Shown here piece by piece: positions 1 to 6,241 of a stretch of 6,241 bases of DNA; position 1 is the first letter of the stretch, and each line of letters starts with the position of its first letter. The notes under the pieces were generated by a model, which did not search any database, was not told the origin of the DNA, and saw only the letters and a list, made by a program, of their open reading frames with translations. Position numbers and translations under genes: made by a program. Origin of the DNA: Flavobacteriales bacterium (GTDB lineage: Bacteria; Bacteroidota; Bacteroidia; Flavobacteriales_E; Vicingaceae); contig NVVI01000001.1 of the NCBI GenBank assembly GCA_002402165.1, positions 48,236 to 54,476 of the forward strand, given 5' to 3'.

Positions 1-615
1 GACTGGTTAGGAAATCCTACCCAATTCTCAGGTTCTCCATTTGTTACTTATAACACAAGTCAGGTTATATTTTCAAGCAATGGAAACCCGACAACTTTTC
101 AGGGAATTGGAATCTTACAAATCAACCCGTCAGCTACTAACATTGATTATTTAGTAGCTTATAGTTGGATTAGTGGAGGAAACAGAAATCTTAAACTATT
201 AGGAAGTACTGATGGTATTAATTTTAATATCATTAATAATATAGTACCTAATAATGTAACTCAATCATTTGATAACACTTTAACAAACTACACTTATATT
301 ATGGTAAAATTTAACTCAACAAATACTTCTAGTGTTGAAATGGTCACATTTTCAATGACACCAATTATTACAGGTATCGAAGATGTTAATTTAAAAGATA
401 ACTTTAATATTTATTCATATAATAAAAAATTAGTAGTTAAATCTAATGATTTTAAAGATTATAACTTAACAGTTTATAATTTAAACGGTCAAATAATTTT
501 AACCGAAACTACTAATGGAAATAATGAATTTACTTTAAATGTTGCTAATGGGATGTACATTGTAACTATAAATGATGGTAACAACTCGTTTAATCAAAAA
601 ATAGTTATTCAATAA
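1..615 (+). CDS. Secreted protein with T9SS type A C-terminal sorting domain (3' part, 5' truncated)
   Basis: The frame is open from the first base of the window, giving 204 codons before the TAA at 613-615; the true start lies upstream. The ATG at 301 is internal, not the start. The visible part has two sections. Residues about 1-123 are Asn/Thr/Ser-rich with alternating hydrophobic residues, as in extracellular beta-sandwich modules; I do not recognise a named domain. Residues about 125-204 match the type IX secretion sorting tail: a short acidic linker (GIEDVNLKD), then NFNIYSYNKKLVV, LTVYNLNGQIIL, a GMYIVTI strand and a final QKIVIQ. In this family the tail directs export through the Por/T9SS machinery, after which it is usually removed and the protein attached to the surface or released. 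I infer a surface or secreted protein; the catalytic or adhesive function would be in the missing N-terminal part. A terminator follows 31 nt after the stop, so this gene ends its transcription unit. Confidence 0.9.
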   Translation, partial: DWLGNPTQFSGSPFVTYNTSQVIFSSNGNPTTFQGIGILQINPSATNIDYLVAYSWISGGNRNLKLLGSTDGINFNIINNIVPNNVTQSFDNTLTNYTYIMVKFNSTNTSSVEMVTFSMTPIITGIEDVNLKDNFNIYSYNKKLVVKSNDFKDYNLTVYNLNGQIILTETTNGNNEFTLNVANGMYIVTINDGNNSFNQKIVIQ

Positions 616-646
616 TATCTTTCTCTCTTATTCGGAAACCTATAAC

Positions 647-686
647 AAAAAACCCTCCAAGAGTTTAAAACTCTTGGAGGTTTTTT
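647..686 (+). terminator. Strong Rho-independent terminator, possibly bidirectional
   Basis: A perfect 10-bp stem, CCTCCAAGAG (654-663) with CTCTTGGAGG (671-680), encloses a 7-nt TTTAAAA loop and is followed directly by six T (681-686). Six A (647-652) precede the stem with a single bulged C at 653, so the structure could also stop transcription from the - strand. It lies just after the sorting-domain gene and separates it from the downstream lipid-synthase gene. Confidence 0.93.
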
Positions 687-710
687 GTGGTTTAATCCCC
701 TATTTCTGTT

Positions 711-837
711 GTAAAATCATTGTCAATTCGAGTGATTTTGAGGAACGAAAAATTGTATCGAGAATAAATGATTTTACTCCAAAAGCTTATTCTCGATACA
801 AAATTCTTACAGAATTTCACTCGAATTGACACTTTTG
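711..837. repeat. REPIN-like inverted-repeat element made of two divergent units
   Basis: Two inverted units, 721-767 (47 nt) and 787-831 (45 nt), are separated by 19 nt. Their outer ends match perfectly over 15 bp (TGTCAATTCGAGTGA at 721-735 against its complement at 817-831). Their inner ends also match over 15 bp (TTGTATCGAGAATAA at 753-767 against 787-801). The middles differ in sequence, but both can fold: ATTTT/AAAAT in the left unit, and AAATTCT-TAC-AGAATTT (801-817) in the right. Each unit is also bracketed by its own inverted repeat: GTAAAATCAT (711-720) with ATGATTTTAC (768-777), and CAAAAG (780-785) with CTTTTG (832-837). From memory, similar TCAnTTCGAGTG...TATCGAGAA palindromes are scattered through flavobacterial intergenic regions, so I call it a REP-like repeat. 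Nothing in it looks coding. Confidence 0.8.
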
Positions 838-862
838 TGAATGGTAAATCGTACTAAAACCG

Positions 863-870
863 TAAATTTG
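863..870 (+). promoter_or_regulatory. Bacteroidota -7-like promoter element for the GGGPS gene
   Basis: TAAATTTG fits the Bacteroidota -7 consensus TAnnTTTG. A possible -33 TTTG lies at 834-837, but the spacing of about 25 nt is longer than the usual 19-21 or so, so the upstream half is weak. Only 5 nt separate the element from the ATG at 876. A start of transcription at the usual distance would therefore give a leaderless or nearly leaderless mRNA. Confidence 0.6.
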
Positions 871-875
871 CCTCA

Positions 876-1658
876 ATGAAAAACAACAACATATATCAAT
901 CCATCCTTAACAATGCCAACAATGGTATTAAAATGTTTGGTGTTTTAATTGACCCCGACAAGCAAAATGTTGCCGAATTAATTAAAACCATTAAAGTTTG
1001 TAATGAATCGAATGTAGATTATTTTTTTGTTGGAGGAAGTATTATCACTCATGGTAATATGAACAAAACGATTCGTTTAATTAAAGAAAACAGTACTAAC
1101 CCTATTATTATTTTTCCAGGCAACCCCGACCAAATTTCTGATTATGCAGATGCTATTTTATTTCTTTCTTTAATTTCTGGTAGAAATCCTGAGTTTTTAA
1201 TCGGACATCAAGTAACTGCTGCTCCAATTATTAAGAAAACAAATTTAGAAGTCATCCCCACAGGTTACTTACTGGTAGATTGTGGAACAACTACCACAGC
1301 AATTTATGTGAGCGATACCAATCCAATTCCGCATAACAATGCAGAAATTGCAGCTAATACTGCTTTAGCGGGAGAGTATTTAGGGTTAAACCTAACTTAC
1401 ATTGACGGAGGAAGTGGCGCTAAAAAATGTATTTCTACAGCAATGATTTCCAAAACTAAAGCAGCAAAAAACGGTCCATTAATTATTGGCGGAGGTATTA
1501 GAACTCCTCAAGCAGCTGAAGAAATATACAAAGCTGGTGCTGACATTATTATTGTTGGCAACGGTGCAGAAGAAAACAGAAATCTAATTTCAGACATTGC
1601 TGAAATGAAGCAAAGATTGAACTCCAAAAATCTATCGTCATTCCGAATGTCATCCTGA
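876..1658 (+). CDS. Geranylgeranylglyceryl / heptaprenylglyceryl phosphate synthase family protein
   Basis: A 260-residue TIM-barrel protein of the PcrB/GGGPS family. The family joins a polyprenyl diphosphate to sn-glycerol 1-phosphate, the first ether bond of archaeal-type lipids. Visible motifs in order: LIDPDK (24-29), with the acidic residues expected at the magnesium/diphosphate site; VGGS (52-55); FPGN (80-83); the highly conserved LSLISGRNPEFLIG (97-110); EVIPTGYLLVDCG (125-137); YIDGGSGA (175-182); GGGIRTP (205-211) and VGN (227-229), the phosphate-binding loops. The overall pattern fits the group II enzymes found in archaea and Bacteroidota, for which GGGPS activity has been reported; the prenyl chain length here is inferred only. 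The ATG at 876 is chosen because the family begins just before the IDPDK strand and a promoter-like element abuts it. No Shine-Dalgarno is visible. The last seven residues (SSFRMSS) and the TGA come from a repeat element; the native fold probably ends near residue 250. Confidence 0.92.
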   Translation: MKNNNIYQSILNNANNGIKMFGVLIDPDKQNVAELIKTIKVCNESNVDYFFVGGSIITHGNMNKTIRLIKENSTNPIIIFPGNPDQISDYADAILFLSLISGRNPEFLIGHQVTAAPIIKKTNLEVIPTGYLLVDCGTTTTAIYVSDTNPIPHNNAEIAANTALAGEYLGLNLTYIDGGSGAKKCISTAMISKTKAAKNGPLIIGGGIRTPQAAEEIYKAGADIIIVGNGAEENRNLISDIAEMKQRLNSKNLSSFRMSS

Positions 1659-1760
1659 GCCTGTCGAAGGATAAGCACGGAATCTCCTTTTTATAACACA
1701 AATAGATTGCGGATATTTTTCTTTTTTTAAAATGTAAAAAGAAAAATTCTGCAATGACGA
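1635..1760. repeat. Composite palindromic intergenic repeat overlapping the end of the GGGPS gene
   Basis: The element is bounded by TCGTCATT (1635-1642) and its complement AATGACGA (1753-1760). It contains two hairpins. The first pairs ATTCCG (1640-1645) with CGGAAT (1678-1683) and, nested inside, ATCCT (1652-1656) with AGGAT (1668-1672). The second pairs ATTGC (1706-1710) with GCAAT (1751-1755) and, inside that, a perfect 12-bp AT-only stem (1715-1726 with 1736-1747) around a 9-nt loop. The string GTCATCCTGAGCCTGTCGAA is, from memory, a widespread dispersed repeat motif in Bacteroidota and other bacteria. The 5' 24 nt code for the tail and stop of the upstream gene. The AT-only stem lacks a following T-run on the + strand, so I do not call it a standard terminator, though it may slow or end transcription. 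Confidence 0.75.
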
Positions 1761-1836
1761 GTCCGAGCTTGTTAAATTCCTCACAATTCTCTTTTTTCCT
1801 GTTAGTAAAAGTATGCTTTTATATCCCTCAAATTAT

Positions 1837-1844
1837 TACTTTTG
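1837..1844 (+). promoter_or_regulatory. Probable gcvP promoter, Bacteroidota -7 element
   Basis: TACTTTTG matches TAnnTTTG. The expected -33 TTG is not clear at the normal distance; the best nearby string is TATG at 1812-1815. Transcription would start near 1850, leaving an AT-rich leader of about 24 nt with no Shine-Dalgarno and no room for a glycine riboswitch. Confidence 0.55.
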
Positions 1845-1873
1845 CTATCCTTTTATAACATAAACTTACAGAT

Positions 1874-4738
1874 ATGGTTGTAGATAAATTTTCGAGTCGT
1901 CATATTGGTCCTAGAGGAAAAGATATAGATGAGATGCTTGCTGTTTGTGGCGCAGCCTCTTTAGATCAATTAATTGAAGAAACTATTCCTTCAAAAATTA
2001 GATTAAACAAAGAACTTGACTTAGATGAAGCGCTAACTGAATACGAATATCTTGGTCATATAAAAGCTTTAGCTAGTAAGAATAAACTCTACAAATCATA
2101 CATTGGTTTAGGATATAATAATACCATAACCCCATCAGTCATTAAAAGAAATATATTAGAAAATCCAGGTTGGTATACTGCATATACACCTTACCAAGCA
2201 GAAATTTCTCAAGGAAGATTAGAAGCCTTATTGAACTACCAAACAATGGTGCTCGATTTAACAGGAATGGAATTGGCCAACTCTTCATTATTAGATGAAG
2301 GTACTGCTGCTGCGGAAGGAATGATTTTAGCTTTTAACAGCAGAAGTAGAGCCACTAAAAAAGCTGGAGCAAATCGGTTTTTTGTTTCTGACCAATGTTT
2401 TCCTCAAACAATTGACATACTAAAAACAAGATCTAATCCATTAGGAATAGAGCTAATTATTGGAGATTACAATTCATTTGAATTTAACGAGAATGTTTTT
2501 GGTGCTATCATCCAATACCCTGATGTAACTGGACAAATTAATGATTATAAAGCTTTTACTGATAAAGCTCATGCTAATGAAAGTTTAGTTATTGCAGCAG
2601 CAGACATTTTAAGTTTAACCTTATTAACTCCTCCTGGAGAGTGGGGTGCTGATGTTGTCGTTGGTTCTACTCAACGATTTGGAGTTCCATTAGGGTATGG
2701 CGGACCACACGCTGCCTATTTCGCGACAAAAGAGGAATACAAAAGAGCTATCCCTGGAAGAATTATTGGTGTTACCATTGATGCTCAAGGAAACAGAGCA
2801 TTAAGAATGGCCCTACAAACTCGAGAGCAACACATTAAAAGAGATAGAGCAACTTCCAATATTTGTACTGCACAAGTTTTATTAGCTGTTATGGCAGGTA
2901 TGTACGCTGTTTATCATGGTGCTGAAGGATTAAAAAATATTGCTGGAAACATCCTTGAATTAACTTCAAAATTAGCCGGTTCACTTAATGAATTAGAATA
3001 CATAAGAGTAAATGATTCATTTTTTGACACCTTAACTTATGAAGTAGACTCTTCGGTTAAAACGAAAATCCATGAGTTGGCTTTAAATAATGAAATCAAT
3101 TTTAACTACAGTAATGACACTGTATCTATAAATATTGGTGAAACTGAAAATATATCTGACATTGAAAAAATCATTTCAATATTTGCAAAAGCAAATGGAA
3201 GTTCATCTTTAAATGGAAATTCAGTTACAGGAATTCCTGCTAATTTAAATAGAACTTCTTCTTTTTTAACTTATGATGTGTTTAACACTTACCGTTCTGA
3301 GTCAGAAATGATGCGTTACATTAAACGATTAGAAAACAAAGATCTTTCGTTAACGCACTCTATGATTTCGTTAGGTTCTTGTACTATGAAATTAAATGCT
3401 GCTTCAGAATTAATTCCTTTAGGCTGGGACGAATGGGCAAATATACATCCTTATGTTCCAATTGATCAAGCCCAAGGCTACCAAGAAATGTTGAAAGGAT
3501 TAGAAAATGATTTATCTGAGATTACTGGTTTTGATGCCGTTTCTTTACAACCTAATTCTGGCGCACAAGGCGAATATGCTGGACTATTAGTCATAAAAGC
3601 TTACCATGAGAGTAGAGGCGATCACCATAGAAACATTGCATTAATCCCTTCATCAGCACATGGAACAAACCCTGCAAGTGCAGTTATGGCTGGAATGAAA
3701 ATAGTTGTTACTAAATGTGATGAACTAGGAAATATTGATGTTGATGATTTAAGAGAAAAAGCAGAATTACACAAAGACAATCTTTCTTGTACTATGATAA
3801 CTTATCCTTCTACGCATGGTGTATATGAGGAAAGTATAATGGAATTAACTGATATCATCCATGCAAACGGTGGACAAGTTTATATGGATGGTGCAAATAT
3901 GAATGCACAAGTTGGATTAACGAACCCAGCTAACATTGGTGCAGATGTTTGCCATTTAAACTTACATAAAACATTTGCTATTCCGCACGGTGGTGGTGGA
4001 CCAGGAGTTGGTCCAATTGGAGTTGCTAAACAATTAACACCATTTTTACCTTCTAATCCCATCATAAAAACTGGAGGAGAAAAAGCTATTTCTGCTATTT
4101 CTGCTGCTCCCTGGGGAAGTGCTTACGTTTGTTTGATTTCTTATGCTTACATCAAAATGTTAGGTACAGAGGGGTTAAAATCTTCAACTAAAATAGCTAT
4201 TCTTAACGCCAATTATTTAAAATCTAAATTGGAAGATAGTTATGGTATTCTTTATACCAATAAAAATGGAAGAGTTGCTCACGAAATGATTTTAGAATGT
4301 AGAGACTTTAAAGAAGAATCTGGAGTTGCGGCTGGAGACATTGCAAAACGATTAATGGATTATGGTTTCCATGCTCCAACAGTATCTTTTCCAGTTGCAA
4401 GAACATTAATGGTAGAACCGACCGAAAGTGAAAGTAAAGAAGAATTAGATCGTTTTATCGAAGTGATGATTTCCATTAGAAAAGAAATACAAGAAATTAT
4501 TGATGGAAAATCTGATAAAGAAAATAATCCAATAATAAATGCTCCACACACCCTAAAAGTAGCTCTTTCTGATGATTGGAAATATCCTTACTCACGAGAA
4601 AAAGCTGCTTTTCCAGTAGCATGGATAAAAGAATCCAAATATTGGCCAACTGTAGGTAAAGCAGATGATGCTTATGGCGATAGAAACTTAGTTTGTAGTT
4701 GTGCTCCTATAGAAGAATATATGGAGGAAACTGCATAA
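1874..4738 (+). CDS. gcvP: Glycine dehydrogenase (decarboxylating), glycine cleavage system P-protein
   Basis: A full-length 954-residue P-protein, the usual size for the fused single-chain form. It decarboxylates glycine with pyridoxal phosphate and passes the aminomethyl group to lipoylated H-protein (GcvH); with GcvT and Lpd it feeds tetrahydrofolate one-carbon units. It is cytoplasmic. The N-terminal half is the non-catalytic PLP-fold domain, starting with the family signature RHIGP (9-13) and including [11 protein letters not shown] (104-114). The C-terminal half is the catalytic domain, with SCTMKLN (502-508), SAHGTNP (594-600) and [14 protein letters not shown] (698-711). Lys699 in HKTF is the expected Schiff-base lysine. 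The C-terminus carries the typical [10 protein letters not shown] segment. The ATG at 1874 puts RHIGP at the normal distance from the N-terminus. gcvT and gcvH are not adjacent, so the system's genes are dispersed. It may be cotranscribed with the two downstream genes, since only 14 nt follow before the next start and no terminator is visible. I see no frameshift or missing key residue. Confidence 0.98.
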   Translation: MVVDKFSSRHIGPRGKDIDEMLAVCGAASLDQLIEETIPSKIRLNKELDLDEALTEYEYLGHIKALASKNKLYKSYIGLGYNNTITPSVIKRNILENPGWYTAYTPYQAEISQGRLEALLNYQTMVLDLTGMELANSSLLDEGTAAAEGMILAFNSRSRATKKAGANRFFVSDQCFPQTIDILKTRSNPLGIELIIGDYNSFEFNENVFGAIIQYPDVTGQINDYKAFTDKAHANESLVIAAADILSLTLLTPPGEWGADVVVGSTQRFGVPLGYGGPHAAYFATKEEYKRAIPGRIIGVTIDAQGNRALRMALQTREQHIKRDRATSNICTAQVLLAVMAGMYAVYHGAEGLKNIAGNILELTSKLAGSLNELEYIRVNDSFFDTLTYEVDSSVKTKIHELALNNEINFNYSNDTVSINIGETENISDIEKIISIFAKANGSSSLNGNSVTGIPANLNRTSSFLTYDVFNTYRSESEMMRYIKRLENKDLSLTHSMISLGSCTMKLNAASELIPLGWDEWANIHPYVPIDQAQGYQEMLKGLENDLSEITGFDAVSLQPNSGAQGEYAGLLVIKAYHESRGDHHRNIALIPSSAHGTNPASAVMAGMKIVVTKCDELGNIDVDDLREKAELHKDNLSCTMITYPSTHGVYEESIMELTDIIHANGGQVYMDGANMNAQVGLTNPANIGADVCHLNLHKTFAIPHGGGGPGVGPIGVAKQLTPFLPSNPIIKTGGEKAISAISAAPWGSAYVCLISYAYIKMLGTEGLKSSTKIAILNANYLKSKLEDSYGILYTNKNGRVAHEMILECRDFKEESGVAAGDIAKRLMDYGFHAPTVSFPVARTLMVEPTESESKEELDRFIEVMISIRKEIQEIIDGKSDKENNPIINAPHTLKVALSDDWKYPYSREKAAFPVAWIKESKYWPTVGKADDAYGDRNLVCSCAPIEEYMEETA

Positions 4739-4739
4739 T

Positions 4740-4745
4740 AAAGGA
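4740..4745 (+). promoter_or_regulatory. Ribosome binding site setting the start of the small Lys-rich gene
   Basis: AAAGGA, overlapping the end of gcvP's TAATAA, lies 7 nt before the ATG at 4753. It is the clearest Shine-Dalgarno-like site in the window. It supports 4753 over the in-frame ATG at 4699 inside gcvP. Confidence 0.55.
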
Positions 4746-4752
4746 TTTAATT

Positions 4753-4953
4753 ATGAAAAAGAAAAAAGAAAAAGTTGTTGCCCAAGAAAGTAGAAAAGAA
4801 GCAAAAATTCCAGAATCAGGAAATTTAGGTTTATTAGCACTTGGTTCTGTTGGCATGAAGCTATGGAGAGAAGCTCGAGATAAAATTGAAAAAGAAAGAA
4901 AACAAAAAGAATCTAACAAAAAAGAGGTAAATAAGAAATTAAAAAATGGGTAA
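4753..4953 (+). CDS. Small Lys-rich basic protein of unknown function
   Basis: This gene encodes 66 residues. I do not recognise a family. The N-terminus (residues 1-18) is highly charged, beginning MKKKKEKVV. Residues about 23-38 form a short Gly/Leu-rich apolar stretch (GNLGLLALGSVGMKLW). The remainder, about 39-66, is a predicted charged helix rich in Lys, Glu, Arg and Asn. The apolar stretch is too short and too Gly-rich to call a transmembrane helix confidently; an amphipathic or membrane-surface segment, or a protein-docking helix, is possible. The start at 4753 is chosen for its AAAGGA site and its position just after the gcvP stop. Its last 8 nt overlap the next gene (ATGGGTAA), which suggests translational coupling and a role linked to the downstream phosphatase-superfamily enzyme. 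A short charged ORF could in principle be fortuitous, but its tight fit between two real genes argues against that. Confidence 0.75.
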   Translation: MKKKKEKVVAQESRKEAKIPESGNLGLLALGSVGMKLWREARDKIEKERKQKESNKKEVNKKLKNG

Positions 4954-6241
4954 AAGATTAGTAAAAAAAATATTAGTTCTAGGATGGGATGCTGCAGATT
5001 GGAAAATGATTATGCCTCTAATCGAAGCTGGAAAAATGCCAACTTTAAAAAAATTCATAGAAGAGGGCAGTTGGGGTAATATTGCTACCCTTGATCCGCC
5101 AATGTCACCCATGCTTTGGACATCTATTGCTACTGGAAAACGTGCAGATAAACATGGAATCTTAGGCTTTATAGAGCCATCTCCTGACGGAAAGGGGATT
5201 CAGGCAATTAGCTCAAGTTCAAGAAAAGTTAAAGCCATCTGGAACATTCTCAACCAACAAGGAATGAAATCAAATGTCGTTGGTTGGTGGCCGAGCCATC
5301 CAGCCGAGCCCATTAACGGAGTAATGGTGTCAAATTTTTATCAAAAATGTAATACTCCAATTGAGGAAGAATGGCCAATGATGAAAGAAACCATTCATCC
5401 AAAAAGACTAGAACAAGAATTAAAAGATCTTCGTGTTCACCCTGCCGAATTAACAATGGCTCATATTCTACCTTTTATCCCAAAAGCTCGAGAAATTGAT
5501 CATGAAAAAGATAAGCGTCTCTTTGGAGCTTCTAAAGTATTAAGTCAATGTGCTAGTATTCATAATGCTGCTACACATTTAATGGAAAATGAACCTTGGG
5601 ATTTTATGGCAGTGTATTATGATACTATTGATCACTTTTGCCACCTTGGAATGAAGTTCCATCCACCTCAACGGCCAGGAGTACCAGATGAAGATTATGA
5701 ATTTTATAAACACCTTGTAACAGCTTCCTACTTGTACCATGACATGATGTTGGAAAGAACATTAAAACTTGTTGGTGATGATACAACTATAATGATAGTT
5801 TCAGATCATGGATTCCATTCTGATCATTTGAGACCAAAATCTTTACCTGATGAGCCAGCCGCCCCTGCTCATGAGCATAGTCCATTTGGAATGATTGCAA
5901 TAAAAGGGCCCGGAATCAAAAAAAATCATCAAATTTTTGGAGCGTCTATTATTGATGTTACACCAACTATTCTAGCATTATATGGCTTGCCAGTAGCAAA
6001 AGATATGGAAGGAACTCCATTAGTAGAATGCTTTGATGAAGATCCTTACCTTGAACACATAGAAAGTTGGGAAAAAGTAGATGGTGTTCATGGGCGACAT
6101 GACCCCAATAAGCAAGTAGATAAATGGGCAAATCAAGAGGCTTTAGACCAACTTATCGAATTAGGTTATATTGATAAACCTAATGAAGACTTATCAAAAG
6201 CCATTCAAGATGCTACTAACGAATCGCAATATTACCTTGCA
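4946..6241 (+). CDS. Alkaline phosphatase superfamily protein, type I phosphodiesterase/nucleotide pyrophosphatase-like (3' truncated)
   Basis: The frame is open from the ATG at 4946 to the window end: 432 codons, no stop. It shows the metal-site layout of the nucleotide pyrophosphatase/phosphodiesterase branch of the alkaline phosphatase superfamily. Asp15 is in GWDAADW. The nucleophile region PPMSPMLWTSIATG spans 51-64, where alignment to the family puts Ser54 at the nucleophile position. Asp229 and His233 are in DHFCH. Asp287-His288 are in VSDHGFH. His311 is in HEHSPFG, followed by IKGPGI. Together these are the expected set of two-zinc ligands. No signal peptide is visible: the N-terminus MGKRLVKKILVLGWD runs straight into the first beta strand, so the enzyme looks cytoplasmic, unlike many relatives. 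The region after residue about 393 is helical; larger relatives carry TPR repeats there, and ESQYYLA at the edge could begin one (inference). The substrate is unknown. The start overlaps the preceding small gene by 8 nt. Confidence 0.9.
   Translation, partial: MGKRLVKKILVLGWDAADWKMIMPLIEAGKMPTLKKFIEEGSWGNIATLDPPMSPMLWTSIATGKRADKHGILGFIEPSPDGKGIQAISSSSRKVKAIWNILNQQGMKSNVVGWWPSHPAEPINGVMVSNFYQKCNTPIEEEWPMMKETIHPKRLEQELKDLRVHPAELTMAHILPFIPKAREIDHEKDKRLFGASKVLSQCASIHNAATHLMENEPWDFMAVYYDTIDHFCHLGMKFHPPQRPGVPDEDYEFYKHLVTASYLYHDMMLERTLKLVGDDTTIMIVSDHGFHSDHLRPKSLPDEPAAPAHEHSPFGMIAIKGPGIKKNHQIFGASIIDVTPTILALYGLPVAKDMEGTPLVECFDEDPYLEHIESWEKVDGVHGRHDPNKQVDKWANQEALDQLIELGYIDKPNEDLSKAIQDATNESQYYLA

Noticed and set aside
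301..303. ATG at 301 as the start of a 104-residue protein
   Set aside because: The frame is open without interruption from base 1, and a sorting domain needs an exported protein in front of it; the 301 ATG is internal.
711..837. Insertion sequence or CRISPR array in the 616-875 gap
   Set aside because: There is no transposase frame and no regularly spaced direct repeats; the structure is a single inverted pair.
1715..1747. Rho-independent terminator after the GGGPS gene
   Set aside because: The 12-bp stem is almost all A-T and is followed by TCTGC, not a T-run; it is better explained as part of the repeat, although an effect on transcription remains possible.
1807..1820. AAAAG-TATG-CTTTT short palindrome as an operator upstream of gcvP
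   Set aside because: A 5-bp AT-rich inverted repeat is expected by chance in this composition.
1845..1873. Glycine riboswitch upstream of gcvP
   Set aside because: The probable leader is only about 24 nt and has no tandem aptamer-like structure; the preceding DNA is a palindromic repeat.
3880..4065. 61-codon open frame on the - strand inside gcvP
   Set aside because: It is antisense to the conserved PLP-lysine region of gcvP; the openness comes from the codon pattern of the real gene, and there is no promoter or ribosome site.
4360..4551. 63-codon open frame on the - strand inside gcvP
   Set aside because: It is antisense to conserved gcvP coding sequence, with no recognisable domain or signals.
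4699..4752. Upstream in-frame ATG that would extend the small Lys-rich protein by 18 residues into gcvP
   Set aside because: The ATG at 4753 has an AAAGGA site at good spacing and lies just after the gcvP stop; the extension would overlap conserved gcvP sequence.
4707..4919. 70-codon - strand frame with a hydrophobic, Phe-rich product
   Set aside because: The Phe/Ser richness is the complement of the Lys/Glu-rich small gene on the + strand, so it is a shadow rather than a membrane protein.

Overview
The window is AT-rich and looks like a Bacteroidota genome, most likely a marine or free-living member of the Flavobacteriia. Four things point that way: a secreted protein ending in a type IX secretion (Por) C-terminal sorting domain, a group II-type geranylgeranylglyceryl phosphate synthase-like protein, TAnnTTTG-type promoter elements, and mostly absent Shine-Dalgarno sequences. 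All supported genes are on the + strand and use the standard code.

Layout. (1) Positions 1-615 are the 3' end of a secreted beta-rich protein with a T9SS sorting tail, followed by a strong intrinsic terminator (647-686). (2) The gap 616-875 holds that terminator, then a large inverted-repeat element resembling a REP doublet (REPIN-like, 711-837), then a -7-like promoter element almost touching the next start codon. (3) Positions 876-1658 encode a GGGP/heptaprenylglyceryl phosphate synthase-family TIM barrel. Its last seven codons and stop lie inside a second, different palindromic repeat (1635-1760). (4) After a likely promoter (1837-1844), 1874-4738 encodes full-length glycine dehydrogenase (decarboxylating), GcvP. 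(5) A close-packed run follows: 14 nt after gcvP, a 66-residue Lys-rich protein of unknown function (4753-4953). Its last 8 nt overlap the start of an alkaline-phosphatase-superfamily phosphodiesterase-like enzyme (4946 onward), which is cut by the window edge after 432 codons.

How they fit together. The GGGPS-like enzyme (polyprenyl-glyceryl ether lipid precursor) and GcvP (glycine cleavage, one-carbon supply) are housekeeping or lipid functions with their own promoters. The small Lys-rich protein and the phosphatase-superfamily enzyme are translationally linked by overlap and could form a functional pair, possibly read through from gcvP. I see no defence system, CRISPR array, integrase, tRNA or rRNA. 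The most unusual content is the repeat DNA: one element is built from two inverted units, each bracketed by its own short inverted repeat, and another has been absorbed into the end of a coding sequence. The small protein/phosphatase pair is the best candidate for an undescribed protein system, but its function cannot be read from this sequence.
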